From JAZFYD01 sp036443405 (GTDB lineage: Bacteria; Planctomycetota; PLA2), in the NCBI GenBank assembly GCA_036443405.1, contig JAZFYD010000143.1, positions 1 to 37,402 on the forward strand: DNA of 37,402 bases, given 5' to 3'. Shown here in pieces: positions 24,382 to 32,374 of the stretch. The position numbers were made by a program, and so were the translations under genes. The first letter of the stretch is position 1. Each line of letters starts with the position of its first letter. Under the pieces are notes generated by a model, which ran no database searches, had not been told where the DNA came from, and saw only the letters and a list, made by a program, of their open reading frames with translations.

Positions 24382-25197
24382 CTACGGCTTGCGCAGAATG
24401 AGATCCAGCATCGTCGGTGCGACCAAGTGGCCGTCGCTGCTCTCCGTGCGGCGTTGCCACTCCCCCGCGAACTCCCGCGCGTCCGTTTCGCTCAAACGGC
24501 CCTCGCCGACGATCTTAGGCACGTAGTCGCGGAGGAATGCGCCGATCCAGCGCCACTCGTCCGAACCGACGGCGCCGATGCGTGCGATCGGTTCGACGTG
24601 CACGACTTCGAGTCCGATTTCGCGTGCGAGTGCCGGCAGGCGTTTGCCGACATCGATGTCGCCGCCCGCGGCCGCGAAGCTGTCCATGCATCCCTTGACC
24701 GCGCGATCGAACGCGCTGCTCGGCGGCAGCAGGGACATCGTGCCCCAGTCGATGTAGTCCTGGATCACGAAGCGGCCGCCCGGCTTTAGGGCGTGCGTCA
24801 CCCGCGACAGGGCGGACCGTGGGTCTTCGAGCCAGCAAAACAGCCAGCGCGCATACGCGGCATCGAGGGAGTGCTCGGCGAGTTCCAACTCCTCCGCGGG
24901 GCCGCAACTCGTCTCGACGTGTGTGATGCCCTCTCCGGCGCAGCGCCGGTCGATCGCGTCGAGGAACCGCTGGCTGAGGTCGCGCGCGACGACCTTGCCC
25001 GCGGCGGTGACCACGCGCGCGAGTTCGAACGTCGTGAACCCGGGGCCGCATCCGAGGTCGAGCACCGTGTCGCCGGGGCTGATCGATGCGCGCTGCCACG
25101 CGCTCTGCGCATGCGCGAGCCACGTGCGATGTTGGAACTCGAGGCGTTTGGCCTCCGCTTCGTCGGTTCCGAGGATGTAGTCGTCGATGCGGCTCAT
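24382..25197 (-). CDS. class I SAM-dependent methyltransferase
   Basis: The protein has 271 residues, starting M-S-R-I-D-D-Y-I-L-G. Motif I is V-L-D-L-G-C-G-P-G-F-T-T, motif II ends in A-R-D-L-S, and motif IV is L-D-A-A-Y-A-R-W-L-F-C-W. A-L-K-P-G-G-R-F-V-I-Q-D-Y is the motif V/VI region. The pattern is of the UbiE/small-molecule type. The start lies six bases after the end of the VOC gene on the same strand. Confidence 0.92.
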   Translation of the reverse strand: MSRIDDYILGTDEAEAKRLEFQHRTWLAHAQSAWQRASISPGDTVLDLGCGPGFTTFELARVVTAAGKVVARDLSQRFLDAIDRRCAGEGITHVETSCGPAEELELAEHSLDAAYARWLFCWLEDPRSALSRVTHALKPGGRFVIQDYIDWGTMSLLPPSSAFDRAVKGCMDSFAAAGGDIDVGKRLPALAREIGLEVVHVEPIARIGAVGSDEWRWIGAFLRDYVPKIVGEGRLSETDAREFAGEWQRRTESSDGHLVAPTMLDLILRKP

Positions 25198-25203
25198 GGA
25201 CGA

Positions 25204-25668
25204 TCAACGCCGGCGCCACTCATCCCACGGCACGATGCCGCCGTCCGGGTCGGGCTCGCCGGGGAGGCGTGCCAGGTACTCGAGTCTGTGGCCGTCGGGA
25301 TCTTGGAAGTAGATCGACACAGCGGGCGTCCAGGCGAACACGGACGGGACCTTTGTCGAAACGCCGTGGAAGTCGCGGGTCGGGATGCCCCGGTCATGCA
25401 GATCCTCGATCACCCGCTCCATGTGGGCGGGAGGAATCTCGAACGCGAAGTGCTGTGTGTGCACCTCCTCTTTGGGTTTCTCCCAAAGGCCGAGCATGGT
25501 CTTGCCCCACCCACCGGCAAACAGGAACGCCGCGCGCCGCGTCTCCTCCTTGCGCCCCAACTCGAGCCCGAGGGTCTCCACATAAAACGCCGTGCTCTTC
25601 TCGAGGTCGACGACGTTGATGTGGGTCTCGTAGAGACCCGTGATCAACACGGGTGCGTTCGGACTCAC
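25204..25668 (-). CDS. VOC family (glyoxalase-like) protein
   Basis: 154 residues from the GTG at 25668. L-Y-E-T-H-I-N-V-V-D-L-E-K-S-T-A-F-Y holds the first His ligand, H-F-A-F-E-I the second, and I-Y-F-Q-D-P-D-G-H-R-L-E-Y-L the conserved D-P-D-G-x-x-x-E end. These match Zn/Fe-type lyases and fosfomycin-resistance-like proteins. The stop is followed six bases on by the methyltransferase, so the two form an operon. A 13-bp perfect hairpin lies just upstream (25680-25709). Confidence 0.9.
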   Translation of the reverse strand: MSPNAPVLITGLYETHINVVDLEKSTAFYVETLGLELGRKEETRRAAFLFAGGWGKTMLGLWEKPKEEVHTQHFAFEIPPAHMERVIEDLHDRGIPTRDFHGVSTKVPSVFAWTPAVSIYFQDPDGHRLEYLARLPGEPDPDGGIVPWDEWRRR

Positions 25669-25679
25669 GTGTAGTTGTT

Positions 25680-25709
25680 CCCGTCGCGCGCACGTTTGCG
25701 CGCGACGGG
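25680..25709. repeat. perfect 13-bp inverted repeat upstream of VOC gene
   Basis: CCCGTCGCGCGCA, a four-base loop (CGTT) and TGCGCGCGACGGG. It lies between the helicase stop (25748) and the VOC start (25668), about 11 bases before the start. No T-run follows on the minus strand, so it is unlikely to be a standard terminator for the helicase. It could hide the translation start of the VOC gene or be a protein-binding site. Confidence 0.75.
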
Positions 25710-25747
25710 GGATCGTAGCACCGAATGTTCGTAGACGGACGGGAGCC

Positions 25748-27118
25748 CTAGCGTCGGCGGCGTCGCCGCGAGTTTTGGCTACGCGTTTCGGTACCGGCTC
25801 CGCCACGATTGTTGCTGCGCGTGTTGTTGCCCGTGTACCGGCCCCCGCTGCGTGTTCGCTGCTGCGAACCCGAGCGCGAATCGGCTCGCGGCGTGAACGA
25901 TGTCCGTACCGCGGGGCGGTCGGGCTCGGGGCGGACATCCGGCGGTGAACCCGCGGGGCGATCGAGCGTGCGCTTGATCAGCTTTTCGATGTCGCGCAGG
26001 TAGCTCCGCTCGTCGAACGCACAGAACGAGATCGCGGCGCCGGTTAGTCCCGCGCGTCCGGTACGGCCGACGCGATGGACGTAGCTCTCCGGCTCGTTCG
26101 GCAGATCGAAGTTGATGACGTGCGACAGCTCTTTGATGTCGATGCCGCGCGCCGCGATGTCGGTTGCGACCAGCACGCGCAAGTCGCCGCGTTTGAAGCC
26201 CGCAAGCGCACGCTCGCGCGCCGTCTGCGACTTGTTGCCGTGGATGGCCGCGGCGCTAACCCGTGCGATGTCGAGTTTCTTGGCGACCTTGTTCGCGCCG
26301 TGTTTTGTGCGCGTGAAGACCAGCGCGCGATCGACGTCCAGATCGCGGTCCTGGAGGAGTTTCAAGAGCATGTTGATCTTGTGTGACTTCTCGACGAAGT
26401 AGACCGCCTGCGAGATCGGCTCCACGGTCGAGGAGACGGGATCGACGGCGACGTGCTGCGGGTCGCGCAGGATGTTCTTCGCCAGGTTGCGGATCTCGTC
26501 CGGCATCGTCGCGGAGAAGAGCAACGTCTGCCGGTTGCGCGGAACCTCTTTGACGATGCGGCGCACGTCCTTGATGAAACCCATGTCGAGCTTGCGGTCG
26601 GCTTCATCGAGCACGAGGTGGGTGACGCCGGAGAGATTGATCAGCCCTTCGCCCATGAGGTCGAGCAGGCGTCCCGGTGTGGCGACGAGAATGTCGAGGC
26701 CGGCGCGCAGGGCCTTTTTCTGCGGGCCCTTGCCGACGCCGCCGAAGATCACGTGGTGGCGCAGGCGCGTGCCGCGTGCATAGGTTCCGAAGCTCGCGCC
26801 GATTTGCGCGGCGAGTTCGCGTGTGGGTGCGAGGACGAGGACGCGGATACGGCGGGCGCCGCCATGTTTCGTGTCGTCCGCAAGGTGGTGCAGGATCGGC
26901 AGCGCGAACGCCGCCGTCTTGCCCGTACCCGTTTGTGCGCAGCCGAGCAGATCGCTGCCGCGCAACACCATCGGGATGGCTTTTTCCTGAATGGGGGTCG
27001 GCGTTTCGTAACCCGCGGCGCTCACGGCGTCGCAAAGGTGTCGGGAGAGGCCGAGTTTGGCGAACTCGTTGTCGCCGGTGGGGCTTTCGGTCTGCCCCTT
27101 CGAAGTCTGTTGAATCAT
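25748..27118 (-). CDS. rhlE: DEAD-box RNA helicase, RhlE-like
   Basis: The protein has 456 residues and starts at ATG 27118 (M-I-Q-Q-T-S-K-G-Q). Q motif: F-A-K-L-G-L ... Y-E-T-P-T-P-I-Q. Motif I is A-Q-T-G-T-G-K-T, Ia P-T-R-E-L, Ib T-P-G-R, II D-E-A-D, III S-A-T, IV V-F-T-R, V A-R-G-I-D-I, VI H-R-V-G-R-T-G-R. The residue after D-E-A-D-R is Lys, where Met is usual. The C-terminus is a basic, low-complexity tail ending in seven Arg. It should unwind or remodel RNA duplexes. It has a 340-base upstream gap (27119-27458) that may include a long leader. The frame open to 27406 has no natural protein character above 27118. Confidence 0.93.
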   Translation of the reverse strand: MIQQTSKGQTESPTGDNEFAKLGLSRHLCDAVSAAGYETPTPIQEKAIPMVLRGSDLLGCAQTGTGKTAAFALPILHHLADDTKHGGARRIRVLVLAPTRELAAQIGASFGTYARGTRLRHHVIFGGVGKGPQKKALRAGLDILVATPGRLLDLMGEGLINLSGVTHLVLDEADRKLDMGFIKDVRRIVKEVPRNRQTLLFSATMPDEIRNLAKNILRDPQHVAVDPVSSTVEPISQAVYFVEKSHKINMLLKLLQDRDLDVDRALVFTRTKHGANKVAKKLDIARVSAAAIHGNKSQTARERALAGFKRGDLRVLVATDIAARGIDIKELSHVINFDLPNEPESYVHRVGRTGRAGLTGAAISFCAFDERSYLRDIEKLIKRTLDRPAGSPPDVRPEPDRPAVRTSFTPRADSRSGSQQRTRSGGRYTGNNTRSNNRGGAGTETRSQNSRRRRRR

Positions 27119-27458
27119 CGTTGTCTCGCGAAGTCGGAATGCGGCTTCGTTGTGGTTTTGTTGCCTTGGCCCTTGGCCGTAGGCATTTTTGGGATGGGGC
27201 AGCGCATCCGCTGCCTTGCACATCCCACCCTCGAGACATGAGTCCGAACTTGAGCTCCCCAGAGTTCCATCGTTGCGCGGGTGGCGCTCCGGCCCCGGGG
27301 GGAAGGCGCTGGCGGACGGGATGGCGCCTTTGCGGCACCGCGTCAGCCTCAGCTCAGCCGGAAGTCTCCCACGAAATTGCGGGGATGCAAGCTCGGCTGG
27401 ACCCAAACGTCTCCGAACTGTTGCAAATCGGGCGTAGTGCGCCGGTTAGGTCACGCGG
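27119..27458. other. gene-free gap, probable leader region of the helicase gene
   Basis: No gene is supported in these 340 bases between the helicase start and the DinB-like gene end. On the minus strand a hairpin at 27191-27226 (outer stem GGGATG/CATCCC, inner stem GGCAGCG/CGCTGCC with a four-base loop) lies about 75-110 bases upstream of the helicase ATG and is followed by AAAAA. Long structured leaders are known for some cold-shock helicase genes; that this is one is inference. Confidence 0.5.
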
Positions 27459-27995
27459 CTAGGAGTCCAGATCCTTCTCGATGCGGCGCAGCTGGCGTAG
27501 ATGGTGGCGCATGTGCATCTCGCTGAGCTTGTACCACTGACCCGCGTTGAGCCATCCCGCGGCGGGATGTTTGGAGCAAGTTTTCGGCGACGCCGCGGAA
27601 ACCGGATCGAGCAACTCGCGGTGGCGCCGTTCGACTTCTTCGAAGCGCGCGATCGCTTCCGTCTTGGTTATGGGATTCGGCGTCGCGAACGTCGCGAACT
27701 CCGGCGGCAGGTTGTTCGGCACCTTGAATCGTCCCGGCGGGAGGCTGCCGACGAGATTGATCATGATCTTCGGCATCAGGCCGGTGCGGCCCGGTTGGCC
27801 TTCGCCGCGTGCCAGCGCCTCGGCGCCCTCGAGGAACTTCAACGAAACGCTCGTCACGTGATCGCACGCCTGACCCAGCGTCCACTCTCCATCCGCGCGC
27901 TCCTTGGAAAAACACTCGTCCGTGCGGCGCGCCAACGCCTGGCGCCACGTACCGGACGTCGTCTCGAATTTGTGGAGTACCCGCTGCATGTCCAT
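27459..27995 (-). CDS. DinB-like (DUF1569) protein
   Basis: 178 residues, starting M-D-M-Q-R-V-L-H-K-F; a second ATG lies two codons later. W-T-L-G-Q-A-C-D-H-V carries the first His. H-P-A-A-G-W-L-N-A-G-Q-W-Y-K-L-S-E-M-H has two more, and M-R-H-H-L-R-Q-L-R-R-I the last. This distribution fits the DUF1569 branch of the DinB four-helix bundle. Such proteins are candidate metal-dependent transferases; the substrate is unknown. It is in the same direction as the helicase but 340 bases upstream of it. Confidence 0.87.
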   Translation of the reverse strand: MDMQRVLHKFETTSGTWRQALARRTDECFSKERADGEWTLGQACDHVTSVSLKFLEGAEALARGEGQPGRTGLMPKIMINLVGSLPPGRFKVPNNLPPEFATFATPNPITKTEAIARFEEVERRHRELLDPVSAASPKTCSKHPAAGWLNAGQWYKLSEMHMRHHLRQLRRIEKDLDS

Positions 27996-28115
27996 GGCGG
28001 GCAGCGTACCACCGGACTTCCAAACACGGGCGGGCCCGGTACGTTTCCTGGACGGAAGAGCTGGAGTAGCTGCGACGGCGGCGCACTCGTTTCTTAGTTT
28101 TCGCTTACGAACTTT

Positions 28116-28142
28116 CTTAGGAGGCGCTAAGCGTTGCCTAAG
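28116..28142. promoter_or_regulatory. inverted repeat upstream of the lipoprotein gene
   Basis: CTTAGG and CCTAAG arms (6 bp) are separated by 15 bases in an AT-richer patch between the DinB-like gene and the lipoprotein start at 28196. The spacing of about 55 bases to the start is compatible with an operator or promoter-proximal element. No sigma-70 boxes are clearly seen. Confidence 0.35.
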
Positions 28143-28195
28143 TTCCCCGGCCTAGTTTGCGCATCGACTTGGAACGGCAATCGAAAGGACTTCCG

Positions 28196-28948
28196 ATGCG
28201 TCAACGAAATGAAACCGCCACCGCCATGGCACTTGCTTGTTGCATGTGGTTGCTTTGTGCGTGTAGCTCCAACAACCCTCCGGCGGCAAACGGTAACGAT
28301 CCCGCCGAGCCGGCGTTCAGCGCGGAGTTGTTCTCCACGGCCTCCAGCAATGTGGACAACCCGTACTTCCCGCTTGTGCCGGGAACCGTGCAGATCTATG
28401 AGATCGTGACCGAGGACGAGACCGAGATTGTCGTGGTTGAGGTCCTGGACGAAACACGGACCGTTGCGGGTGTCGTGTGCGTCGTCGTGCGCGACCGCGT
28501 CTACGTCGACGAATTGCTCATTGAGGACACGCACGATTGGTACGCGCAGGACGACGAAGGCAACGTCTGGTACATGGGCGAGGAGGTCGTGAACTACGAA
28601 TACGACGACGACGGCAACCTCGAGGAGACCAACGACGACGGTAGCTGGGAGTCCGGTGTGGATGGCGCCGAGCCAGGCATCGCGATGTGGGCCGCGCCCG
28701 TGATCGGAGCGCCGTATCGCCAGGAGTTCTATGAAGACGAGGCCGAGGACATGGCCGTTGTCGTTGCGACCGATGCCACCGTCATCCTCGGCGACGGAAC
28801 GATCTATGTGAACTGCCTGCAGATTCTCGAGTGGAGTCCGCTCGAGCCGTTCGCGGTCGAATACAAGTACTACGCGTCCGGTGTGGGAGTGGTACTCGAA
28901 GACAAGGTCGGCACGGACGAGAGAGTCGAACTCACCGATTTCTCCTGA
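28196..28948 (+). CDS. acidic lipoprotein of unknown function
   Basis: The protein has 250 residues. The ATG at 28196 has AAAGGA upstream at 28184-28189 and gives a lipoprotein signal M-R-Q-R-N-E-T-A-T-A-M-A-L-A-C-C-M-W-L-L, with C-A-C following; Cys23 is the likely lipidated residue. The mature protein is very acidic. It has the conserved blocks N-P-Y-F-P-L-V-P-G-T-V, R-T-V-A-G-V-V-C-V-V-V-R-D-R-V-Y, D-T-H-D-W-Y-A-Q-D, G-N-V-W-Y-M-G-E and L-E-P-F-A-V-E-Y-K-Y-Y-A-S-G-V-G-V-V. I recognise these as a widespread secreted family without known function. A strong terminator follows at 28974. Confidence 0.88.
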   Translation: MRQRNETATAMALACCMWLLCACSSNNPPAANGNDPAEPAFSAELFSTASSNVDNPYFPLVPGTVQIYEIVTEDETEIVVVEVLDETRTVAGVVCVVVRDRVYVDELLIEDTHDWYAQDDEGNVWYMGEEVVNYEYDDDGNLEETNDDGSWESGVDGAEPGIAMWAAPVIGAPYRQEFYEDEAEDMAVVVATDATVILGDGTIYVNCLQILEWSPLEPFAVEYKYYASGVGVVLEDKVGTDERVELTDFS

Positions 28949-28973
28949 GTTTTCCGACGATCTCTGACGGTGT

Positions 28974-29023
28974 CCCGGCGGTTGCGCAACGCCACTCATG
29001 CGCACCGCCGGGCGCCGCTTTTT
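28974..29023 (+). terminator. rho-independent terminator of the lipoprotein gene
   Basis: CCCGGCGG-T-TGCGCA pairs with TGCGCACCGCCGGG as a 14-bp stem with one bulged T and a ten-base loop (ACGCCACTCA). CGCCGC and TTTTT follow at 29019-29023. It lies 26 bases after the stop and separates the gene from the convergent ATP-grasp gene. Confidence 0.8.
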
Positions 29024-29041
29024 CTTCGGTCGAGTGGGTCG

Positions 29042-29977
29042 CTACCGGGCCTGCTCGCGCGTCACGCGGACCAGCGCCTCGGCCGCGCGCCGTAAGCCGC
29101 CGAACTGCGCATCGAAGTCGATGTTGTTGTCGCGCTGGATGGAGACTCCGCGGTGGCTCGAGAAGTGCCACGTCCAGCCCGACGGGTTGACCTCGATCAC
29201 GAACACCTCGCCGGTGTCCGCATCTCGCACCAGGTCAACGCCGAGCAGCGGGATCTCCGGAAGCGCCGCCGCCGCTCTCCTAGCAAGCGCCAGTATCTCG
29301 GCGTCGTCGGTGAGCGTCCAGGTGCTGTCACGCGTGTTGGCGACGATCGAAACTCCTCCGCCGCGGACGCCTCCGGTACCGAACGCGTGGCGGGTGGGGA
29401 GGGGGCGTCGCTCGCGGCTCGCCTCGACACGAGTCGCCCAGAGCACTTCGCCAAGAAGAGTCGACACGCGATAGCTGACTGGATACGGGCCCGTATACAC
29501 GAACTCCTGCACCATCAGATTCGAGTTGTTATTGCGCGCCACGGTAGGGCGTCTCCATTTCACGCGTCCGCGCCGAATGATCTTCACGTCCGCGCCGCGC
29601 GCGCCCCCGTCGGGTTTGCGGACGACGTACGGTCCGAATCCTTGCAGATCGGGATTCTCCCCCTCGCGGAGCAACGTCCAACGCGGAACCGGGACTCCCG
29701 CGGCCTCCAGTCTCTTCGACTCCTCGCTCTTGCCGAGGTCGGCGCCCTGGAAGACATTGGCCCGCTTCGGCCCAACGCGGTGCTGGAGACGGGCGGGGGA
29801 GAAGACCAAAGTCGGTCGCAGCGCGAGCAAGCGCCGTTTCCATCGGCGCCGTTCGTCACGCACGACGTGTACCGCGATGTCCGGCGCGATCTCCCTCACG
29901 TGGTTCGCGACGGTGCCCATCGTGCCGCTGTGTTCCGGCAGCGGAACGAGGATCACGAGATTACGTTTTTTGGGCAC
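29042..29977 (-). CDS. ATP-grasp domain protein (RimK/glutathione-synthetase-like), copy 1
   Basis: The protein has 311 residues, starting M-P-K-K-R-N-L-V-I-L-V-P-L-P-E-H. The N-terminal domain has A-P-D-I-A-V-H-V-V and R-P-T-L-V-F-S-P. The ATP-grasp part shows V-V-R-K-P-D-G-G-A-R-G (binding Lys and Gly-rich loop), M-V-Q-E-F-V (adenine-binding Glu), G-V-D-L-V-R-D, and V-I-E-V-N-P-S-G-W-T-W-H (Mg-binding E-x-N). These enzymes join a carboxylate, via an acylphosphate, to an amine or thiol. The partner substrate is unknown, and no precursor peptide or transporter is seen nearby. A second copy of the gene lies upstream on the same strand. Confidence 0.88.
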   Translation of the reverse strand: MPKKRNLVILVPLPEHSGTMGTVANHVREIAPDIAVHVVRDERRRWKRRLLALRPTLVFSPARLQHRVGPKRANVFQGADLGKSEESKRLEAAGVPVPRWTLLREGENPDLQGFGPYVVRKPDGGARGADVKIIRRGRVKWRRPTVARNNNSNLMVQEFVYTGPYPVSYRVSTLLGEVLWATRVEASRERRPLPTRHAFGTGGVRGGGVSIVANTRDSTWTLTDDAEILALARRAAAALPEIPLLGVDLVRDADTGEVFVIEVNPSGWTWHFSSHRGVSIQRDNNIDFDAQFGGLRRAAEALVRVTREQAR

Positions 29978-30100
29978 AGCGACTTTATAGCGTGCGTGCG
30001 GTGTCGTGGGAAGCGAACGGCGGCAGCCGGGGCGGCCAGGTTTGCTTGTACTCGCGTCCGGTCGAACGAAGACTCCGAGATTTCTCTTGCGGTCGCTGCG

Positions 30101-31016
30101 CTACCGGGCGTGCTCGCGCGTGACGCGGATCAGCACTTCAGCCGCTTTCCGCAACCCGTCGAACTGCGCCGCGAAATCGATGTTGCTCTTGCGCTGCGTA
30201 AGTTTCCCCGTCTTCGACGAGAAGTGCCAGGTCCAGCCCCTGGGATTGACTTCGAGCACAAAGATCTCGCCGGTGTCGATGTCGCGAACCAGATCTATGC
30301 CATGCAGGGGGATCTCCGGCATCGCGGCCGCTGCCTTGCGGGCGACTGCGAGGATGTCGGGGTCGTCAATCAGAGTCACGATTCCGTCGAGCGCACGCAC
30401 GGTGACGCTGGCACCTTCGTCGAACGCGGCGCGCGAGATCAACCCCTCTTGCGGGGACTCGACCCGGATCGCATAGAGCGGTTGCCCAAACAGAGTCAAG
30501 ACGCGGTAACGAGCCGTCCTGCGCTCCCGTGTACACGAATTCCTGCACGATCAAGTCCAACTTGCCCGGGCGAACCGGGTCTTCCATTCGCTCCCACTTC
30601 ACTTGCTCGCGGCGCATGATCTCCACGTAGGCCCCGCGCGCTCCGAAATCCGGCTTGCGGACAACGATCGGTCCCAAACCGTCGAGATCGGGTTGTTCCC
30701 CTTCGCGCAGCAGCGTCCAGCGAGGCACCGGCACGCCGGCCGCTTCGAGCCTCTTGTACTCGTCACTCTTGCTGAGCTCCGCGCCCTGAAACACCTTTGC
30801 GCGCTTCGGCCCGACGCGGTGGTGGAGGTACACCGGCGAGAACACCAATGTCGGTCGCAACGCGAGCAGGCGACGTTTCCACGGGCGCCGTTCGTCGAGC
30901 ACGAGGTGCACCGCGATGTCCGGCGCCATCTCCCGCACGTGGTCCGCGACCGTGCCCATCGTGCCGGTGTGTTCCGGCAGCGACACGAGTATCACGAGAT
31001 TGCGTTTTCTGGGCAC
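30101..31016 (-). pseudogene. ATP-grasp domain protein, copy 2, with single-base frameshift
   Basis: This is a tandem paralog of 29042-29977 with identical domain layout: it starts M-P-R-K-R-N-L-V-I-L-V-S-L-P-E-H and ends V-L-E-V-N-P-R-G-W-T-W-H ... T-R-E-H-A-R. The first ~170 residues are in one frame and the last ~130 in another. At V-Y-T-G-A-Q-D the frame breaks, and removing one G from the minus-strand GG (30514-30515) restores V-Y-T-G-A-Q-D-A-R-Y-R-V-L-T-L-F-G, which aligns without gaps to copy 1. Either a recent pseudogene or a sequencing error. An in-frame ATG would still allow a partial product for each half. Confidence 0.8.
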
Positions 31017-31089
31017 GGCGGTTTATAGCGCGCCCGAGGTTGCGCGGGAAGCAACGGGAGCCGCCGGACCGGCCCCCGCTGTTTGGTTG

Positions 31090-31887
31090 CTACTTGCGGC
31101 CGACGAATCGCAGGCTCTGCACCTGCCCCGCGAGTTCGGCGAGTTTCGCCTTGTCCGTGTCGGTCTCGCCGAAAGACGCGAGCTGCTCCTCGGTGTAGAC
31201 CAGCCGGTCCTTGACCTCGACCTCGCGGAGTCCCGCGGCTTCCAGCCCCGCCACGTATTCCGCCTCGGAGATCGCCCCGCCGATGCACGCTGCGTACGCC
31301 GCGGCCATCTCGCGCGCCCAATCCGGCAGGTCCTGAACCACCATGTCGGAAACGCTGAATTTACCGCCGGCTTTCAACACCCGCTGAATCTCCGCGAACA
31401 CGCGGTCCTTCTCCGGCGAGAGATTGATCACGCAGTTGCTGATGACCCAGTCGACGGAGGCGTCGTCCGCGGGGAGTCGTTCGATGATGCCTTTTCGCAC
31501 CTCGATGTTCTTTGCCCCCGCGCGCTCGATGTTCTCGCGCGCCTTCGCGATCATCGCGTCGGTCATGTCGACGCCGATGACACGCCCTTCTTCGCCGACC
31601 TTGTCCGCGGCGATCAGAAGATCGAGGCCGGCGCCGGACCCGAGGTCCAGGACGGTTTCCCCGGGCTGCACGCCCGCGAACGCGAGGGGATTCCCGCAGC
31701 CGAACGAACTCGCGCCCGCCTCGGGGTGCGTAGCCAGTTCGTCCTGGTATCCCGCCAACGCCGCGACCGTGCTCGTGGAGCCTCCGCCGCTTCCGCAATC
31801 CGGACCGCAGCAACTTCCGCCACCGGTGACCTTCGCCGCATAGGCGTCTTCGACCTGCTTTCGAATCTGTTCGTTGGTATCCGTCAT
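31090..31887 (-). CDS. arsM: arsenite S-adenosylmethyltransferase ArsM
   Basis: The protein has 265 residues, a normal ArsM length. The As(III)-binding cysteines are present at Cys64 (S-S-F-G-C-G-N-P), Cys152 (V-I-S-N-C-V-I-N-L) and Cys201 (A-A-C-I-G-G-A). SAM motif I is V-L-D-L-G-S-G-A-G-L-D. A Cys-rich N-terminal C-C-G-P-D-C adds further thiols. The enzyme converts arsenite to methylated arsenicals using SAM and thiols. It follows arsR by 30 bases on the same strand. Confidence 0.95.
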   Translation of the reverse strand: MTDTNEQIRKQVEDAYAAKVTGGGSCCGPDCGSGGGSTSTVAALAGYQDELATHPEAGASSFGCGNPLAFAGVQPGETVLDLGSGAGLDLLIAADKVGEEGRVIGVDMTDAMIAKARENIERAGAKNIEVRKGIIERLPADDASVDWVISNCVINLSPEKDRVFAEIQRVLKAGGKFSVSDMVVQDLPDWAREMAAAYAACIGGAISEAEYVAGLEAAGLREVEVKDRLVYTEEQLASFGETDTDKAKLAELAGQVQSLRFVGRK

Positions 31888-31917
31888 CTCACAACTCCTG
31901 TCGTGTGTTTGTCTTGA

Positions 31918-32259
31918 TCAACCGTCGCAACAACCGGCCTTGCACGCTTCGAGCGCGTCGGCGAGATCACGCAGCGCGCTAGCTAACGCTCCGCAATCCA
32001 ACGTGTAACGCACCTCGCGTCCTTCCTTTTGCGCTGCGATCAGCCCCGCGTTTTTCAATGCCGCGAGATGACGCGAGACTCCGGACAGGTGCACGCCGCA
32101 GCATTCCGCGGCCTCCGTCACTGTCAGCGGTCCCGCCGCGCTCGCCAGCCGGGCTATCAACGCCAAGCGCGTCTCGTCACCCATCGCCTTGAACAGCTCG
32201 GGATTGAGGTGCGCCTCGAGAGTCGTGGTGCATTCGCTCGCACGTGTCGTTTTGGCCAT
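31918..32259 (-). CDS. arsR: ArsR-family metalloregulatory repressor
   Basis: The protein has 113 residues and starts at ATG 32259 (M-A-K-T-T-R-A-S-E-C). The winged helix is visible in F-K-A-M-G-D-E-T-R-L-A-L-I-A, L-S-G-V-S-R-H-L-A-A-L-K-N-A-G-L-I and the wing R-E-V-R-Y-T-L. Cys53 and Cys54 lie at the start of the recognition helix region; the usual E-L-C-V-C-D-L motif of classic ArsR is not present. Further Cys at 106, 110 and 111 form C-K-A-G-C-C at the C-terminus. It probably represses its own promoter and releases on As(III)/Sb(III). It sits first in the arsR-arsM unit, divergent from the PNGase F-like gene. Confidence 0.93.
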   Translation of the reverse strand: MAKTTRASECTTTLEAHLNPELFKAMGDETRLALIARLASAAGPLTVTEAAECCGVHLSGVSRHLAALKNAGLIAAQKEGREVRYTLDCGALASALRDLADALEACKAGCCDG

Positions 32260-32293
32260 GCGGGGACAATAGCACGTGTGCGCAATCATGCAA
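32260..32293 (-). promoter_or_regulatory. predicted promoter of arsR-arsM, possibly leaderless
   Basis: On the minus strand TTGCAT (32293-32288), a 16-base spacer and TATTGT (32271-32266) make a sigma-70-like promoter. The arsR ATG begins seven bases after the last base of the -10 box, which would make the transcript start at or next to the ATG. No Shine-Dalgarno sequence fits between. The spacer also holds the CACGTG palindrome that could serve as an operator. Confidence 0.45.
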
Positions 32294-32374
32294 ATAAGTA
32301 GAATTCCCCGCTTGCCAGGCGGTTTTTCCCGGGTGACCTTGCGACGACGCAGCGCCTCTGCCAAACAGGGGCCC

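Noticed and set aside
25680..25709. Hairpin as an intrinsic terminator of the helicase
   Set aside because: No T-run follows on the helicase strand.
28127..29005. 292-residue minus-strand open frame
   Set aside because: It is antisense to the lipoprotein gene 28196-28948, which has a signal peptide, ribosome site, conserved blocks and terminator.
29153..30619. 488-residue plus-strand open frame
   Set aside because: It is antisense to both ATP-grasp genes; it only seems long because of the GC bias.
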